Source: Alteromonas sp. MMG017
GTDB lineage: Bacteria; Pseudomonadota; Gammaproteobacteria; Enterobacterales; Alteromonadaceae
Length of the DNA: 64,000 bases
Assembly (NCBI RefSeq): GCF_018100795.1
Contig: NZ_JAGJDY010000008.1
Location: 186,001-250,000 of the forward strand
Direction of reading: 5' to 3'
Below the pieces are notes generated by a model. The model made no database searches, was not told where the DNA came from, and saw only the letters and a list, made by a program, of their open reading frames with translations. Both the position numbers and the translations under genes were made by a program. Shown piece after piece: positions 8,845 through 17,266 of this stretch. The number at the start of each line of letters is the position of its first letter. The stretch's first letter is position 1.

Positions 8845-10443
8845 TTGACTGTAAACTCAACGTGTTTCAACGAGCGTTTGGCTGCGCTTAAATCACCTGA
8901 ATTTTTAACGGCACTTACGCAAATAAAGCGTGGTGTTGAGCGTGAAGCGTTACGCATTAAGCCAAACGGTGCTCTGTCGCAAGAGCCTCATCCAAAGGCG
9001 TTAGGCTCTGCGCTAACACACGACACGATAACCACAGATTTTTCAGAGTCGTTGTTAGAGTTTATTACGCCGCCTGAAAGTAGCGCCGCTAAAACTATTA
9101 CGCAGTTACAAGATGTTCATAAGTACACCATTGATAACATTGGCGATGAGCAAATTTGGCCACTCAGCATGCCGTGTTTTATCGAAGATGAAGCGCATAT
9201 TCCTATTGCTTATTTTGGCGAATCTAATATCGGCAAAATGAAGCGAGTATATCGAATTGGGTTAAAAAACCGCTATGGCAGCATGATGCAGGCGATTGCT
9301 GGCGTACATTTTAACTTTTCTTTTTCTGATGATTTCTGGAAACTTTGGGCTGAGCTTAACGGTACTGACCATAGCCAAGATCAGACTTCAGCCGACTACT
9401 TTTCTTTAATCAGAAATTACCGTCGTTACTGCTGGATAATTCCTTATTTATACGGTGCCTCACCTGCATTGTGTGGTTCGTTTTTGAAAGGAAAAGAACA
9501 TGCATTACCATTCGAAAAAATAGGCAAGGGTACGTATTACATGCCGTATGCCACGTCATTGAGAATGAGTGACTTGGGCTATACCAGTGCAGAGCAGTCT
9601 TCACTTAAAATTTGTTACAACCAGTTAGACAACTACGTTCGTTTGCTTCGTGGTGCTATGGATACGCCATCAAATCGCTTTAGTAGCTTTGCTGCTGGCG
9701 ATGGTGGTAATTATCAGCAGCTCAGTCGTAATATTTTACAGATTGAGAACGAGCTGTACTCGCCAATTCGTCCAAAGCAACCTACGCAGTCTATGGAAAA
9801 ACCTACCGACGCGCTGGTTAAGCGCGGCATCAGCTACATTGAAGTGCGTGCGTTAGATGTAAACCCATTTTCGCCCATTGGTATTAGCCAAACGCAATTC
9901 GATTTTCTTGATGTGTTTTTGTTGACGTGCTTGTTGAAGCCTAGTGCTGAATTAGACGAAGCTCAGCTAAATGAAGCGAAAGAAAACATGAACCGGGTAG
10001 TGTTAGAGGGGAGAAAGCCTCAATTAGCGCTTACTCGTGACAATCAGGAAACAACACTAACAGCGTGGGCTTCATCATTGTGTGAAGAGTTTGAACAAGT
10101 AGCGAAAATACTCGACTTGGCAAATGATACCACCCGATACAGTGACGCAGTTGCTGCAGAGGCGAAGAAAGTTGCAAACCCTGCGTTAACGCCTTCAGGT
10201 GTTCTTTTAGAGGAACTGCTCAAACATGATAAAGATAACGGTGTTTACGGACTAGAGCTAGCCGCACGGTATCAAGAGCAGATGAAAGGGTTCGATTATC
10301 AGCAAACTACGGAAGCTATGTTTGTAGATGCCGCTGAGACGTCTTTAGCAGCGCAAGCTGATGTGGAAGTGGCTGATACGATAGACTTCGACAGTTTCAT
10401 TCGTGATTATTTCAATGAACCGCTAGCAAAAAAAAACGCCTGA
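8845..10443 (+). CDS. gshA: Glutamate-cysteine ligase
   Basis: This enzyme joins glutamate and cysteine with ATP, the first and rate-limiting step of glutathione synthesis. The N-terminal part IKRGVEREALRIKPNG and the following ALGSALTHDTITTDFSESLLEFITP match proteobacterial type-1 GshA closely, and the 532-residue length fits the family (about 518). The start is taken as TTG at 8845, because no ATG or GTG lies in frame between it and the conserved N-terminus. Its ribosome site is weak. A perfect hairpin overlaps the stop codon. gshB is not in the window. Glutathione supply ties functionally to gloA and grxD found further along. Confidence 0.93.
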   Translation: MTVNSTCFNERLAALKSPEFLTALTQIKRGVEREALRIKPNGALSQEPHPKALGSALTHDTITTDFSESLLEFITPPESSAAKTITQLQDVHKYTIDNIGDEQIWPLSMPCFIEDEAHIPIAYFGESNIGKMKRVYRIGLKNRYGSMMQAIAGVHFNFSFSDDFWKLWAELNGTDHSQDQTSADYFSLIRNYRRYCWIIPYLYGASPALCGSFLKGKEHALPFEKIGKGTYYMPYATSLRMSDLGYTSAEQSSLKICYNQLDNYVRLLRGAMDTPSNRFSSFAAGDGGNYQQLSRNILQIENELYSPIRPKQPTQSMEKPTDALVKRGISYIEVRALDVNPFSPIGISQTQFDFLDVFLLTCLLKPSAELDEAQLNEAKENMNRVVLEGRKPQLALTRDNQETTLTAWASSLCEEFEQVAKILDLANDTTRYSDAVAAEAKKVANPALTPSGVLLEELLKHDKDNGVYGLELAARYQEQMKGFDYQQTTEAMFVDAAETSLAAQADVEVADTIDFDSFIRDYFNEPLAKKNA

Positions 10444-10457
10444 TAGAAATCAGGCGT
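10428..10457 (-). terminator. Hairpin across the gshA stop codon, terminator-like on the minus strand
   Basis: ACGCCTGAT (10436-10444) pairs with ATCAGGCGT (10449-10457). The stem is preceded on the plus strand by a run of nine A (10428-10436), which is a T-run when read on the minus strand. It therefore looks like a strong intrinsic terminator for minus-strand transcription. On the plus strand it would only be a 3'-end hairpin. Confidence 0.65.
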
Positions 10458-10509
10458 AGAAGGTTCCAGGGAAACACACATTTTACTAGAACATAAGTTA
10501 AGACAAGCT

Positions 10510-11148
10510 ATGCATCAAAAGTTCAAACCGTTGTTCATTTTTTTATCAAGTTTGGTCGTGCTTTTTCCGCTATTTATCGCTGGGTGCGCTACAACACCGC
10601 CGAAAGACAGCAGTAATTTGTGCGAAATCTTCTTTGAAAAAGATGATTGGTACGATGCAGCAGCCGACGCACGTGATAAATGGGGGGTACCCATTCATGT
10701 GCCGATGGCGATGATGTATCAAGAAAGCTCTTTTCGCCACGATGCATTGCCTCCTCGTGATTATGTGTTTTTCGGCTTAGTCCCTTGGGGCAGAGTCAGT
10801 TCCGCTTATGGCTATTCGCAAGCTAAGACACCCACATGGGCTGACTATATGCGCGAAACCGATAACAGCGGCGCTGATCGCGATGATTTCGAAGATGCCA
10901 TCGACTTTATGGGTTGGTTTATTTATAAATCGCAAAAAGTAAATGGCATTTCAAAGTGGGATGCATACGCCCAATACTTGAATTACCACGAAGGCTGGGG
11001 TGGCTATAAACGTAGAAGTTACGACCGTAAACCTTGGTTGAAGAAAGTGGCATCTAAAGTGAAAGCAAGATCGCTACGCTACGCCACCCAGCTTAAAACC
11101 TGTGAAGAAGAGCTAAGCAAAGGCTGGTTCATGAAGCTTTTTAGCTAA
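10510..11148 (+). CDS. Lytic transglycosylase (SLT)-like lipoprotein
   Basis: A 212-residue exported protein with a lipobox LFIAGC (Cys at 26), so it is predicted to be membrane-anchored in the periplasm. The core has AMMYQESSFRHDA, with a candidate catalytic Glu in the ESSF motif of the SLT fold, and later AYGYSQAKTPTW, matching the conserved GxxQ-type block of transglycosylases. This suggests cleavage of peptidoglycan glycan strands. It is a short, single-domain member. It lies 66 bp after gshA without an obvious shared role, and the transposase island begins just after it. Confidence 0.78.
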   Translation: MHQKFKPLFIFLSSLVVLFPLFIAGCATTPPKDSSNLCEIFFEKDDWYDAAADARDKWGVPIHVPMAMMYQESSFRHDALPPRDYVFFGLVPWGRVSSAYGYSQAKTPTWADYMRETDNSGADRDDFEDAIDFMGWFIYKSQKVNGISKWDAYAQYLNYHEGWGGYKRRSYDRKPWLKKVASKVKARSLRYATQLKTCEEELSKGWFMKLFS

Positions 11149-11163
11149 GTTTTTGATAGATTT

Positions 11164-11217
11164 GTGGACACCCACCTAATTAAAACATGGACACCCACTA
11201 AAACATAGACACCCACC
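11164..11217. repeat. Three spaced copies of a GTGGGTGTC-type motif
   Basis: Three near-identical 13-mers containing GACACCCAC (GTGGGTGTC on the minus strand) begin at 11164, 11187 and 11205. They lie directly upstream of a REP-associated transposase and are interpreted as its cognate short repeats. Confidence 0.7.
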
Positions 11218-11227
11218 GTTTTAAGAT

Positions 11228-11254
11228 CCTTGGACATATCATGGATGTCCAAGG
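11228..11254. repeat. REP-like hairpin 1 upstream of the transposase
   Basis: CCTTGGACAT (11228-11237) pairs perfectly with ATGTCCAAGG (11245-11254), with a 7-nt loop. Position and form are typical of the imperfect palindromes that accompany RAYT transposases. Confidence 0.65.
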
Positions 11255-11298
11255 TTTGTTTGATAAAACGCACACCTTAGTCAATTGATTCGGAACAG

Positions 11299-11332
11299 AG
11301 GAGAAAACTAACCCAAGGTTCAGTTTTCTCCT
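11299..11332. repeat. REP-like hairpin 2 upstream of the transposase
   Basis: AGGAGAAAACT (11299-11309) pairs perfectly with AGTTTTCTCCT (11322-11332), with a 12-nt loop. It lies 52 bp before the transposase start and may mark an end of the element or control its expression. Confidence 0.6.
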
Positions 11333-11383
11333 ATGGCAGATTAATCCACTATAAACATCAAATACCCACACCAAAACTTCAGC

Positions 11384-12331
11384 ATGCCGCGTCCTCGTAA
11401 GTCACTAATATGTTTAGATGAGACTCCATACTATCATTGCGTTTCTCGTTGTGTTCGTAGAGCATTCCTATGCGGTAAAGACAGATTCAGTGGAAAGAGC
11501 TACGAGCACAGAAGGCAATGGGTAGAGAACCGATTGCTGAAGCTCGCCAGTGTTTTTGCAATCGATGTTTGCGCTTATGCAGTAATGAGCAATCATACCC
11601 ATACGGTATTACGCATTGATAAGAATCTTGCACTTGCAATGAGCCCTGAAGAAGTACTAAGCCGGTGGCATACGCTTCACAATGGAACTTTGCTTACCCG
11701 TCAATTTATGAATATAAATCAGAGGCCTAATCTTTCTGAAGCACAAATAAAAACGGTATTTTCTTGCGTGGAAATTTATAGAAAGCGTTTGTACGATATC
11801 AGTTGGTTTATGCGGCTTCTTAATGAGTTTATTGCTAGGAAAGCAAACAAGGAAGACGAATGCACAGGCCGTTTTTGGGAAGGACGATTTAAGTCTCAAG
11901 CTCTGTTAGATGAATCAGCGTTATTGGCTTGTATGGCCTATGTTGACTTGAATCCCATTAGAGTTGGTAAAGCGAAGACACCAGAAAAGGCAATGTATAC
12001 CAGTGTGAGTCGTCGTATAGCAAAGGCGAAAGTGAATAAACAACCCCCAGAACTACTTCCATTTATTGGTGATTCACAAAATAGTAAATTAGGAGGATTA
12101 CCTTTTCGATTAGAGGATTATTTGAACCTGGTGGATCAAACAGGTAGGCAGCTAAAAAGTAATATCAAAGGTGCTATCCCGCAAAACTGCGAGCCTATTT
12201 TATCGCGTACAGGTTTAACACAAACAGATTGGTCTGAAGTTGTAAGCACTATAGAGAGTAATTTCTCCAGCAAGATAAGCTTGTCGCTGGTAAAACGAAA
12301 AACTGGAAAGAGATATCAATTAGTCGGCTAA
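11384..12331 (+). mobile_element. REP-associated tyrosine transposase (Y1/IS200-like), apparently intact
   Basis: A 315-residue single-strand DNA transposase of the RAYT group. The N-terminus (MPRPRKSLICLDETPYYHCVS) and the HUH metal motif SNHTHTVLRI (His at 71 and 73) are typical, and ACMAYVDLNPIRVG is the conserved block near the end of the catalytic domain. RAYTs are usually single-copy, vertically held, and linked to many short palindromic repeats rather than to a conventional insertion sequence. That fits here: no terminal inverted repeats or target duplication are seen, but hairpins and repeated 13-mers lie upstream. No frameshift is visible. Confidence 0.9.
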
Positions 12332-12457
12332 ATCCGAATACTCTATCCCAATCTTTGTATCTTATTTAGCATCAATGGGTATTGAGGCAAGTTGATACCA
12401 GCCTTTAAGTAACACCCAGTGATTTTCCTGATATCTATCCCCTAATTCTCCAAACCC

Positions 12458-12502
12458 GTCCGGCCAACAAAATCGGACAATAAAAAGTGTCCGTTCGGAC
12501 AC
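12458..12502 (+). promoter_or_regulatory. Two GTCCG...CGGAC palindromes, candidate NtrC-type enhancer sites
   Basis: A perfect 16-bp palindrome GTGTCCGTTCGGACAC occupies 12487-12502. A second pair of half-sites, GTCCG at 12458 and CGGACA at 12474, lies just upstream. They sit about 50-100 bp before a sigma54-like promoter. The operon encodes an NtrC-family regulator, so these are the likely binding sites for it. Confidence 0.6.
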
Positions 12503-12553
12503 ATTAACTACTCAAAGTTTTAAAAAATCATTGCTAATCATGTGGTTAATTTT

Positions 12554-12569
12554 TGGCACGTTATTCGTA
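12554..12569 (+). promoter_or_regulatory. Candidate sigma54 (-24/-12) promoter
   Basis: TGGCACG at 12554-12560 is a perfect -24 element. The invariant GG (12555-12556) lies 12 bp from the G at 12567, but the -12 element reads TCGTA instead of TTGCA. The predicted start near 12580 leaves a leader of about 20 nt before the ATG at 12600. Confidence 0.6.
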
Positions 12570-12599
12570 GTACTAGTTTATACCCCCAACAAAAATTAG

Positions 12600-12704
12600 A
12601 TGAACATGTTGCTTTTTCACTTTATCAGTCTGCCCATTATTATCTTTATCATTGTGGTGTTGCTCGCTAATTTTGAGTCCGTAAGTCATGAGGATGCCTT
12701 ATGA
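12600..12704 (+). CDS. 34-residue single-pass membrane microprotein, first gene of the export operon
   Basis: The frame runs from ATG at 12600 to TGA at 12702-12704 and overlaps the ATG of the adaptor gene by four bases (ATGA), which indicates translational coupling. The peptide starts MNMLLFHF, continues with a strongly hydrophobic helix of about 18 residues rich in Ile, Val and Leu, and ends in a short acidic tail. It begins about 20 nt after the predicted sigma54 start site. I recognise no family. A role as a small subunit or modulator of the ABC complex or the kinase is an inference from position. The ribosome site is weak. Confidence 0.6.
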   Translation: MNMLLFHFISLPIIIFIIVVLLANFESVSHEDAL

Positions 12705-13957
12705 TTCAGGATACCAGTAGCCAGGATACCGTTGTTATAACGCAGCCATCGCCAAAAAAATGGGTGGGTGTCTTAGCGGTACTCGTGATAGTGGGTGTCT
12801 TCGGATATTTTTTTCTTTTTTCCAGCTCCAACGCTGGCATATCTAGCAGCCGTGATTCGCTAAAATTCAGTGTAGTAACGAAAGGCGAGCTGATTAGGGA
12901 TATCGTCACAACAGGCAGAATAATCGCTTCAAACGCTCCACAGCTATATAGCCCTGAGCAAGGCTATGTTCTATTAAAAGTTAAGCCCGGTGATTCGGTA
13001 GAATACGGGAATATTGTAGCAATAGTCGATTCTCCTGAGTTGCAGAATACTATGAAGCAAGAGCAATCTGCGCTAGCAAGTTTGCAAAGTGAGCTTGCTA
13101 GGCAAGAGCTCGATGTACGTAGACAGGCACTTTTATTAAATAAACAAGCTGATATTGCCAACGTTGAATTGGTCGCTGCTCAGCGAGAAGAAAAAAGAGC
13201 AAAGCTGTCTATTAAAGACCACCTCATTAGCCAGATAGATTTAGAAGAGGCGCTAGATAATCTAGCCAAGGCTGAAGTGACTTATAAGCACGCCATTAGC
13301 GAAATTGAATTAGCAACAGATACGTTAGCTTTTGAGCTTAAGACCACGAAAGAGAAGGTCGCCAGGCAAGCTTTAGTTGTTGATGACCTTACCCGCCAAC
13401 TTGCCGATTTAACTATTAGAGCTAGCGTGTCTGGTGTGGTGGGGAACGTGCTAATTCAGCCGAACGCACTTGTGGCCAAAAATGAGCCATTAATGAAATT
13501 GGTAGATTTAACAGCTTATGAAGCTGAACTCAACGTTGCTGAGAGCTACGCAAATGAGTTGGGTTTAGGGATGAGTGTTGAGTTAAAAGTGGGTGTCCAA
13601 AAAGTGACTGGCACACTCGTTTCAATATCCCCAGAAGTTGTCGATAGACAAGTTACGGCTAGGGTGCGCTTTCCTGAAAATAGCGTGCAGTCAATTCGTC
13701 AGAACCAACAGGTGTCAGCACGAATATTGTTAGAGAACAAAAGTGATGTACTTAAGGTAGACCGTGGGAGCTTTCTTCAAGCCGGCGGCACCACAGCTTA
13801 TTTAGTTACCGGCGACCTTGCAGAGCGAATCGACATTCAGGTTGGTGCAACCAGTATTCGAGAAGTGGAAATTCTCAGCGGGCTGCAAGAAGGCGACAAA
13901 ATAATAGTTTCAAATTACGAACAGTTTAATCAAGCGGCTACAGTACTTCTGCGCTAA
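12701..13957 (+). CDS. HlyD/MacA-type periplasmic adaptor of an ABC exporter
   Basis: A membrane-fusion protein of 418 residues. It has a short cytoplasmic N-terminus, one membrane anchor (about residues 22-41), and then a lipoyl-like half-domain (GYVLLKVKPGDSVEYGNIVAIV). A long alpha-hairpin coiled coil follows (about residues 120-225), then the second lipoyl half (SVSGVVGNVLIQPNALV) and a beta-barrel domain. Such adaptors bridge inner-membrane MacB-type transporters to a TolC-like outer-membrane channel, which is not encoded here. It is followed after 18 bp by the ATPase. Three copies of the 9-mer GTGGGTGTC lie in this gene, each read as Val-Gly-Val. Confidence 0.9.
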   Translation: MIQDTSSQDTVVITQPSPKKWVGVLAVLVIVGVFGYFFLFSSSNAGISSSRDSLKFSVVTKGELIRDIVTTGRIIASNAPQLYSPEQGYVLLKVKPGDSVEYGNIVAIVDSPELQNTMKQEQSALASLQSELARQELDVRRQALLLNKQADIANVELVAAQREEKRAKLSIKDHLISQIDLEEALDNLAKAEVTYKHAISEIELATDTLAFELKTTKEKVARQALVVDDLTRQLADLTIRASVSGVVGNVLIQPNALVAKNEPLMKLVDLTAYEAELNVAESYANELGLGMSVELKVGVQKVTGTLVSISPEVVDRQVTARVRFPENSVQSIRQNQQVSARILLENKSDVLKVDRGSFLQAGGTTAYLVTGDLAERIDIQVGATSIREVEILSGLQEGDKIIVSNYEQFNQAATVLLR

Positions 13958-13975
13958 TAAAAAGGATAAATAGCA

Positions 13976-14710
13976 ATGTTAACCATGAATAACGTAAGCA
14001 AAATATACCAAACGAACAGCGTACAAACCCATGCACTAAGAGATTTTTCCTTAACCGTTAATGAAGGTGAGTTCATCGCCGTTACCGGGCCCTCAGGTTC
14101 TGGGAAAACAACGTTTTTAAACATAGCTGGTTTGCTCGAGCCGTTTACCACAGGGCAATATACCTTAGATGGTGTCGATATCGGCGGGCTTTCTGACAAT
14201 GAAACTGCCGACTTAAGAAACCAAAAAATAGGGTATATATTTCAGGGGTTTAATTTAATACCTGATTTGAATTTATATGAAAATGTCGAAGTACCCCTTC
14301 GTTATCGAGGTATTGCAGCGAAAGAACGTAAAATTAGAATTGAACAATGTTTAGAGCAAGTTGGACTAGCCAGCCGAGCGAAACATTTACCACAACAGTT
14401 ATCTGGCGGGCAACAGCAGCGTGTTGCAATCGCACGAGCTCTTGCGGGCAAGCCTCGTTTCTTACTTGCCGATGAACCTACGGGAAATTTGGACAGCCTT
14501 ATGGCACGCCAAGTCATGGAGCTTCTAGAAGAAATAAACAAAAATGGCGCGACAATTGTGATGGTAACACATGATGCAGAATTGGCCCGCCGAGCGCCTA
14601 GAAATATTCAAGTGGTAGATGGGCAGTTAGCCGACTTTACGTTGTATCAAGGTAAACCGACAGTAGCGGCTACCCGCGACAATGAAACCTTTGTTGCGTC
14701 AGGAGTATAA
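13976..14710 (+). CDS. MacB/LolD-type ABC transporter ATPase
   Basis: A 244-residue nucleotide-binding subunit. Walker A is GPSGSGKT at residues 38-45, the signature is LSGGQQQRVAIARAL, Walker B is FLLADEPTGNLD, and the His switch lies in VMVTHDAEL. The sequence resembles the MacB/LolD/FtsE group that powers mechanotransmission rather than substrate passage through the membrane. It should pair with the two separate permeases that follow. The stop codon is followed one base later by the next ATG. Confidence 0.94.
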   Translation: MLTMNNVSKIYQTNSVQTHALRDFSLTVNEGEFIAVTGPSGSGKTTFLNIAGLLEPFTTGQYTLDGVDIGGLSDNETADLRNQKIGYIFQGFNLIPDLNLYENVEVPLRYRGIAAKERKIRIEQCLEQVGLASRAKHLPQQLSGGQQQRVAIARALAGKPRFLLADEPTGNLDSLMARQVMELLEEINKNGATIVMVTHDAELARRAPRNIQVVDGQLADFTLYQGKPTVAATRDNETFVASGV

Positions 14711-14711
14711 T

Positions 14712-16025
14712 ATGTTCCTCCATTATATCGATTTAAGTTGGCGAAGCATTAAACGCACGCCCGTCATTAGCTTTTTGATGGTTTTTGCGATTGCCATTGG
14801 CATTGGGCTGACTATGACAAGTCTGTCGGTTTATCACATGATGTCGATGGACCCCATTCCCCACAAAAGCGGCGCTATTTTTTATCCGCAGTTGAATATC
14901 ATGGACGATGGCAATGAGTGGCATTCATCCGACAACCTGCCTTATCAACTGACTTATCAGGATGCCGTGAATCTGTACAACGCAGATATTCCAGTACCTA
15001 AGTCGCCGAGCTTTAGAAGTGGTTTCTCTGTGCATCTTAATTCTCCTGACGTGAAACCTACCATGGAGCCCGCGCGATTGGTAAATCGAGAGTTCTTCAC
15101 TATCTTTGACCGACCCTTTATTTATGGCGCACCTTGGTCTTTAAATTCACAAGACACCCACGAATACGTAGTAGTGATATCAGAAAAAATAAATAATCGG
15201 TTATTTGCAGGCAAAGACTCGGTTGGCCAACATATTTACCTTGATAACAATAGCTACAGAATTGTGGGTGTCTCAGCTGATTGGGAGCACCACGTCAAGT
15301 ATTACGACGTGAACAATGGAGCATTTAATTCCTCTGAACAGCTCTATATTCCTTTCGGCATTGGTGCATTAGAAGAAATTACCACCTGGGGAAACTTAAA
15401 CGGCTGGAAGCATGAGGGGCTTAAGAACTATCAAGATTTAATGCAATCAGAGCACGTGTGGCTTCAATTTTGGGTTCAATTGAACACGGAAGAAGAGAAG
15501 CAACAGTTCGCCAATTTCCTAATGACCTATATGGAAGATCAAAGAGAAAAAGGGCGATTTAACCGAGAAACTCTGGAATACAAGCTACGAAATGTGACGG
15601 AATGGCTGGAGTACAACTCAGTGGTTTCTGAAGACAACCGTATTCTGGTGGGGTTGAGTTTTATGTTCCTATTAGTGTGTGTGTCCAACATTTTAGGATT
15701 ACTGCTGGCGAAGTTTTTAAAGCGGGCGCCAGAGGTGGGTGTCCGAAGGGCACTAGGCGCCAGCAAGCGTCATATATTTGCCCAGCATATTGTCGAAGTA
15801 TCAGTGATTGGGCTAGCCGGAGGCTTGTTAGGTATTGTGATTGCGCAAATTGGGTTATGGGGAATTCGCGTGACCAACAGCTATTATGATGACTTAGCAA
15901 CTATGGATGTCTCAATGTTGCTAGCTGCGCCATTGATTGCACTTGTGGCCAGTTTCTTAGCCGGATTGTACCCAGCTTGGTTAGTGTGCAGAACACAACC
16001 CGCAATTTACTTAAAAAGCCAATAG
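14712..16025 (+). CDS. FtsX/MacB-like ABC permease, subunit 1
   Basis: A 437-residue permease with an N-terminal membrane helix, a large periplasmic MacB_PCD-type domain (about residues 45-290), and three C-terminal helices with the family motif EVGVRRALGAS. The start is taken at ATG 14712, which has AGGAG about 6 bp upstream; an upstream ATG in frame would overlap the ATPase gene and add ten residues. Together with the next gene it probably forms a heterodimer, whereas MacB itself is a homodimer fused to its ATPase. Substrate is unknown. Confidence 0.9.
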   Translation: MFLHYIDLSWRSIKRTPVISFLMVFAIAIGIGLTMTSLSVYHMMSMDPIPHKSGAIFYPQLNIMDDGNEWHSSDNLPYQLTYQDAVNLYNADIPVPKSPSFRSGFSVHLNSPDVKPTMEPARLVNREFFTIFDRPFIYGAPWSLNSQDTHEYVVVISEKINNRLFAGKDSVGQHIYLDNNSYRIVGVSADWEHHVKYYDVNNGAFNSSEQLYIPFGIGALEEITTWGNLNGWKHEGLKNYQDLMQSEHVWLQFWVQLNTEEEKQQFANFLMTYMEDQREKGRFNRETLEYKLRNVTEWLEYNSVVSEDNRILVGLSFMFLLVCVSNILGLLLAKFLKRAPEVGVRRALGASKRHIFAQHIVEVSVIGLAGGLLGIVIAQIGLWGIRVTNSYYDDLATMDVSMLLAAPLIALVASFLAGLYPAWLVCRTQPAIYLKSQ

Positions 16026-16035
16026 GGAGCAGGCT

Positions 16036-17244
16036 ATGTTAGACATTAAACCAATCTTCAATGCAATACGCCGCTCTAAAATTGGCGCCTTGCTTTTATT
16101 ACTTCAAATAGCGCTCACTATGGCGATCGTTAGCAATGCCGCATTTATGATTAATGATCATGTTTCGTATCTTCGCGAAGATACAGGGTTCCCAGAGAAG
16201 GAAATCTTTAGTTTGTCGGTAATGACGTTTGGAAAAGACCGCTCTCTCAGTCAACAAGCTGAACTCGATGAAACAATGATAAGAAACCTTCCTGGCGTAA
16301 TTGACGCCAGTTTGATTCAAGCGGTACCCTTGTCAGGTGGTGGTTCATCATCATCAGTGCGTTTGAAACCATCTCCAGAGAAATCTAAATCCATCAGCGT
16401 GCCTTACTATTACATGGATGACCATGGCTTAAATACTTTTGGTATAAAACTACTTGAAGGGCGTAACTTTAGGCCAGAAGAGGTAATAGTTGGTAATGAC
16501 TTCACCGGTAGCGGCCCTAATACAGTTATTGTCTCTCACGCTCTCGCCAAAGCCTTATTCCCTGATGGTAATGCGTTGGGCGAGACGGTTTATCTTAAAA
16601 ATAGGCCCCTTGAAATTATCGGTATTGTGGGAACAATGAAAAGCCCGTGGCCTAATGGTATGCGAGACAAAACCACCGCTATTGTGCCGTTTATGGATGT
16701 GCAAAGTTATCAACATATTCTCGTTCGAACAGATAAAACTGAACGAGCTAACATCATGGCGAATATTGAGCAGAACATGTTGGATATTTACGATAAACGG
16801 GTCATCATTAATGTCGATGGATTAGATAAAACCAAAGAAAACTATGACGCTACTGATGTGCTCATGATGCGTATGTTGATAGTACTGGTTGTTATTCTTT
16901 TACTGGTGACCGCTCTTGGCATATTTGGCTTAACCCAGTTCAATATTAGTAAACGAACAAAACAAATTGGTACTCGGCGCGCATTAGGGGCAAGAAAGTC
17001 TGCTATCGTAAGATATTTTTTAGTCGAAAATACCATGGTATGTATAGCGGGCTTACTGATAGGGGGAATAGCGGCAGTGGTTCTAGGTAATGTGATGATG
17101 AAATCCTATTCGATTGCATCTTTAGAGCCGGAATTCATCGTGGGTACCGCCGTGTTCATTTTTGCAATGAGTATACTTGCCGTCATTTTTCCTGCTATGC
17201 GAGCCGCTAATATTTCACCCAGTATTGCTACCCGTAGCATATAA
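16036..17244 (+). CDS. FtsX/MacB-like ABC permease, subunit 2
   Basis: A 402-residue permease with the same architecture as its neighbour: N-terminal helix, periplasmic domain, and C-terminal helices with QIGTRRALGARKSAIVRYFLVEN. The spacing is 10 bp. It differs enough from subunit 1 to be an old paralogue rather than a recent copy. The pair likely forms an asymmetric exporter or a flux sensor with the ATPase and HlyD-type adaptor. Confidence 0.9.
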   Translation: MLDIKPIFNAIRRSKIGALLLLLQIALTMAIVSNAAFMINDHVSYLREDTGFPEKEIFSLSVMTFGKDRSLSQQAELDETMIRNLPGVIDASLIQAVPLSGGGSSSSVRLKPSPEKSKSISVPYYYMDDHGLNTFGIKLLEGRNFRPEEVIVGNDFTGSGPNTVIVSHALAKALFPDGNALGETVYLKNRPLEIIGIVGTMKSPWPNGMRDKTTAIVPFMDVQSYQHILVRTDKTERANIMANIEQNMLDIYDKRVIINVDGLDKTKENYDATDVLMMRMLIVLVVILLLVTALGIFGLTQFNISKRTKQIGTRRALGARKSAIVRYFLVENTMVCIAGLLIGGIAAVVLGNVMMKSYSIASLEPEFIVGTAVFIFAMSILAVIFPAMRAANISPSIATRSI

Positions 17245-17266
17245 GTCGTATTGAAGAAGTGAAGAC

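Noticed and set aside
11384..12331. A complete insertion sequence with terminal inverted repeats
   Set aside because: No terminal repeats or target duplication were found. The gene is a RAYT, which is usually not part of a classical IS.
14682..14711. Upstream ATG extending the first permease by ten residues into the ATPase gene
   Set aside because: The ATG at 14712 has an AGGAG at proper spacing and begins exactly at the hydrophobic N-terminus; the extension has neither.
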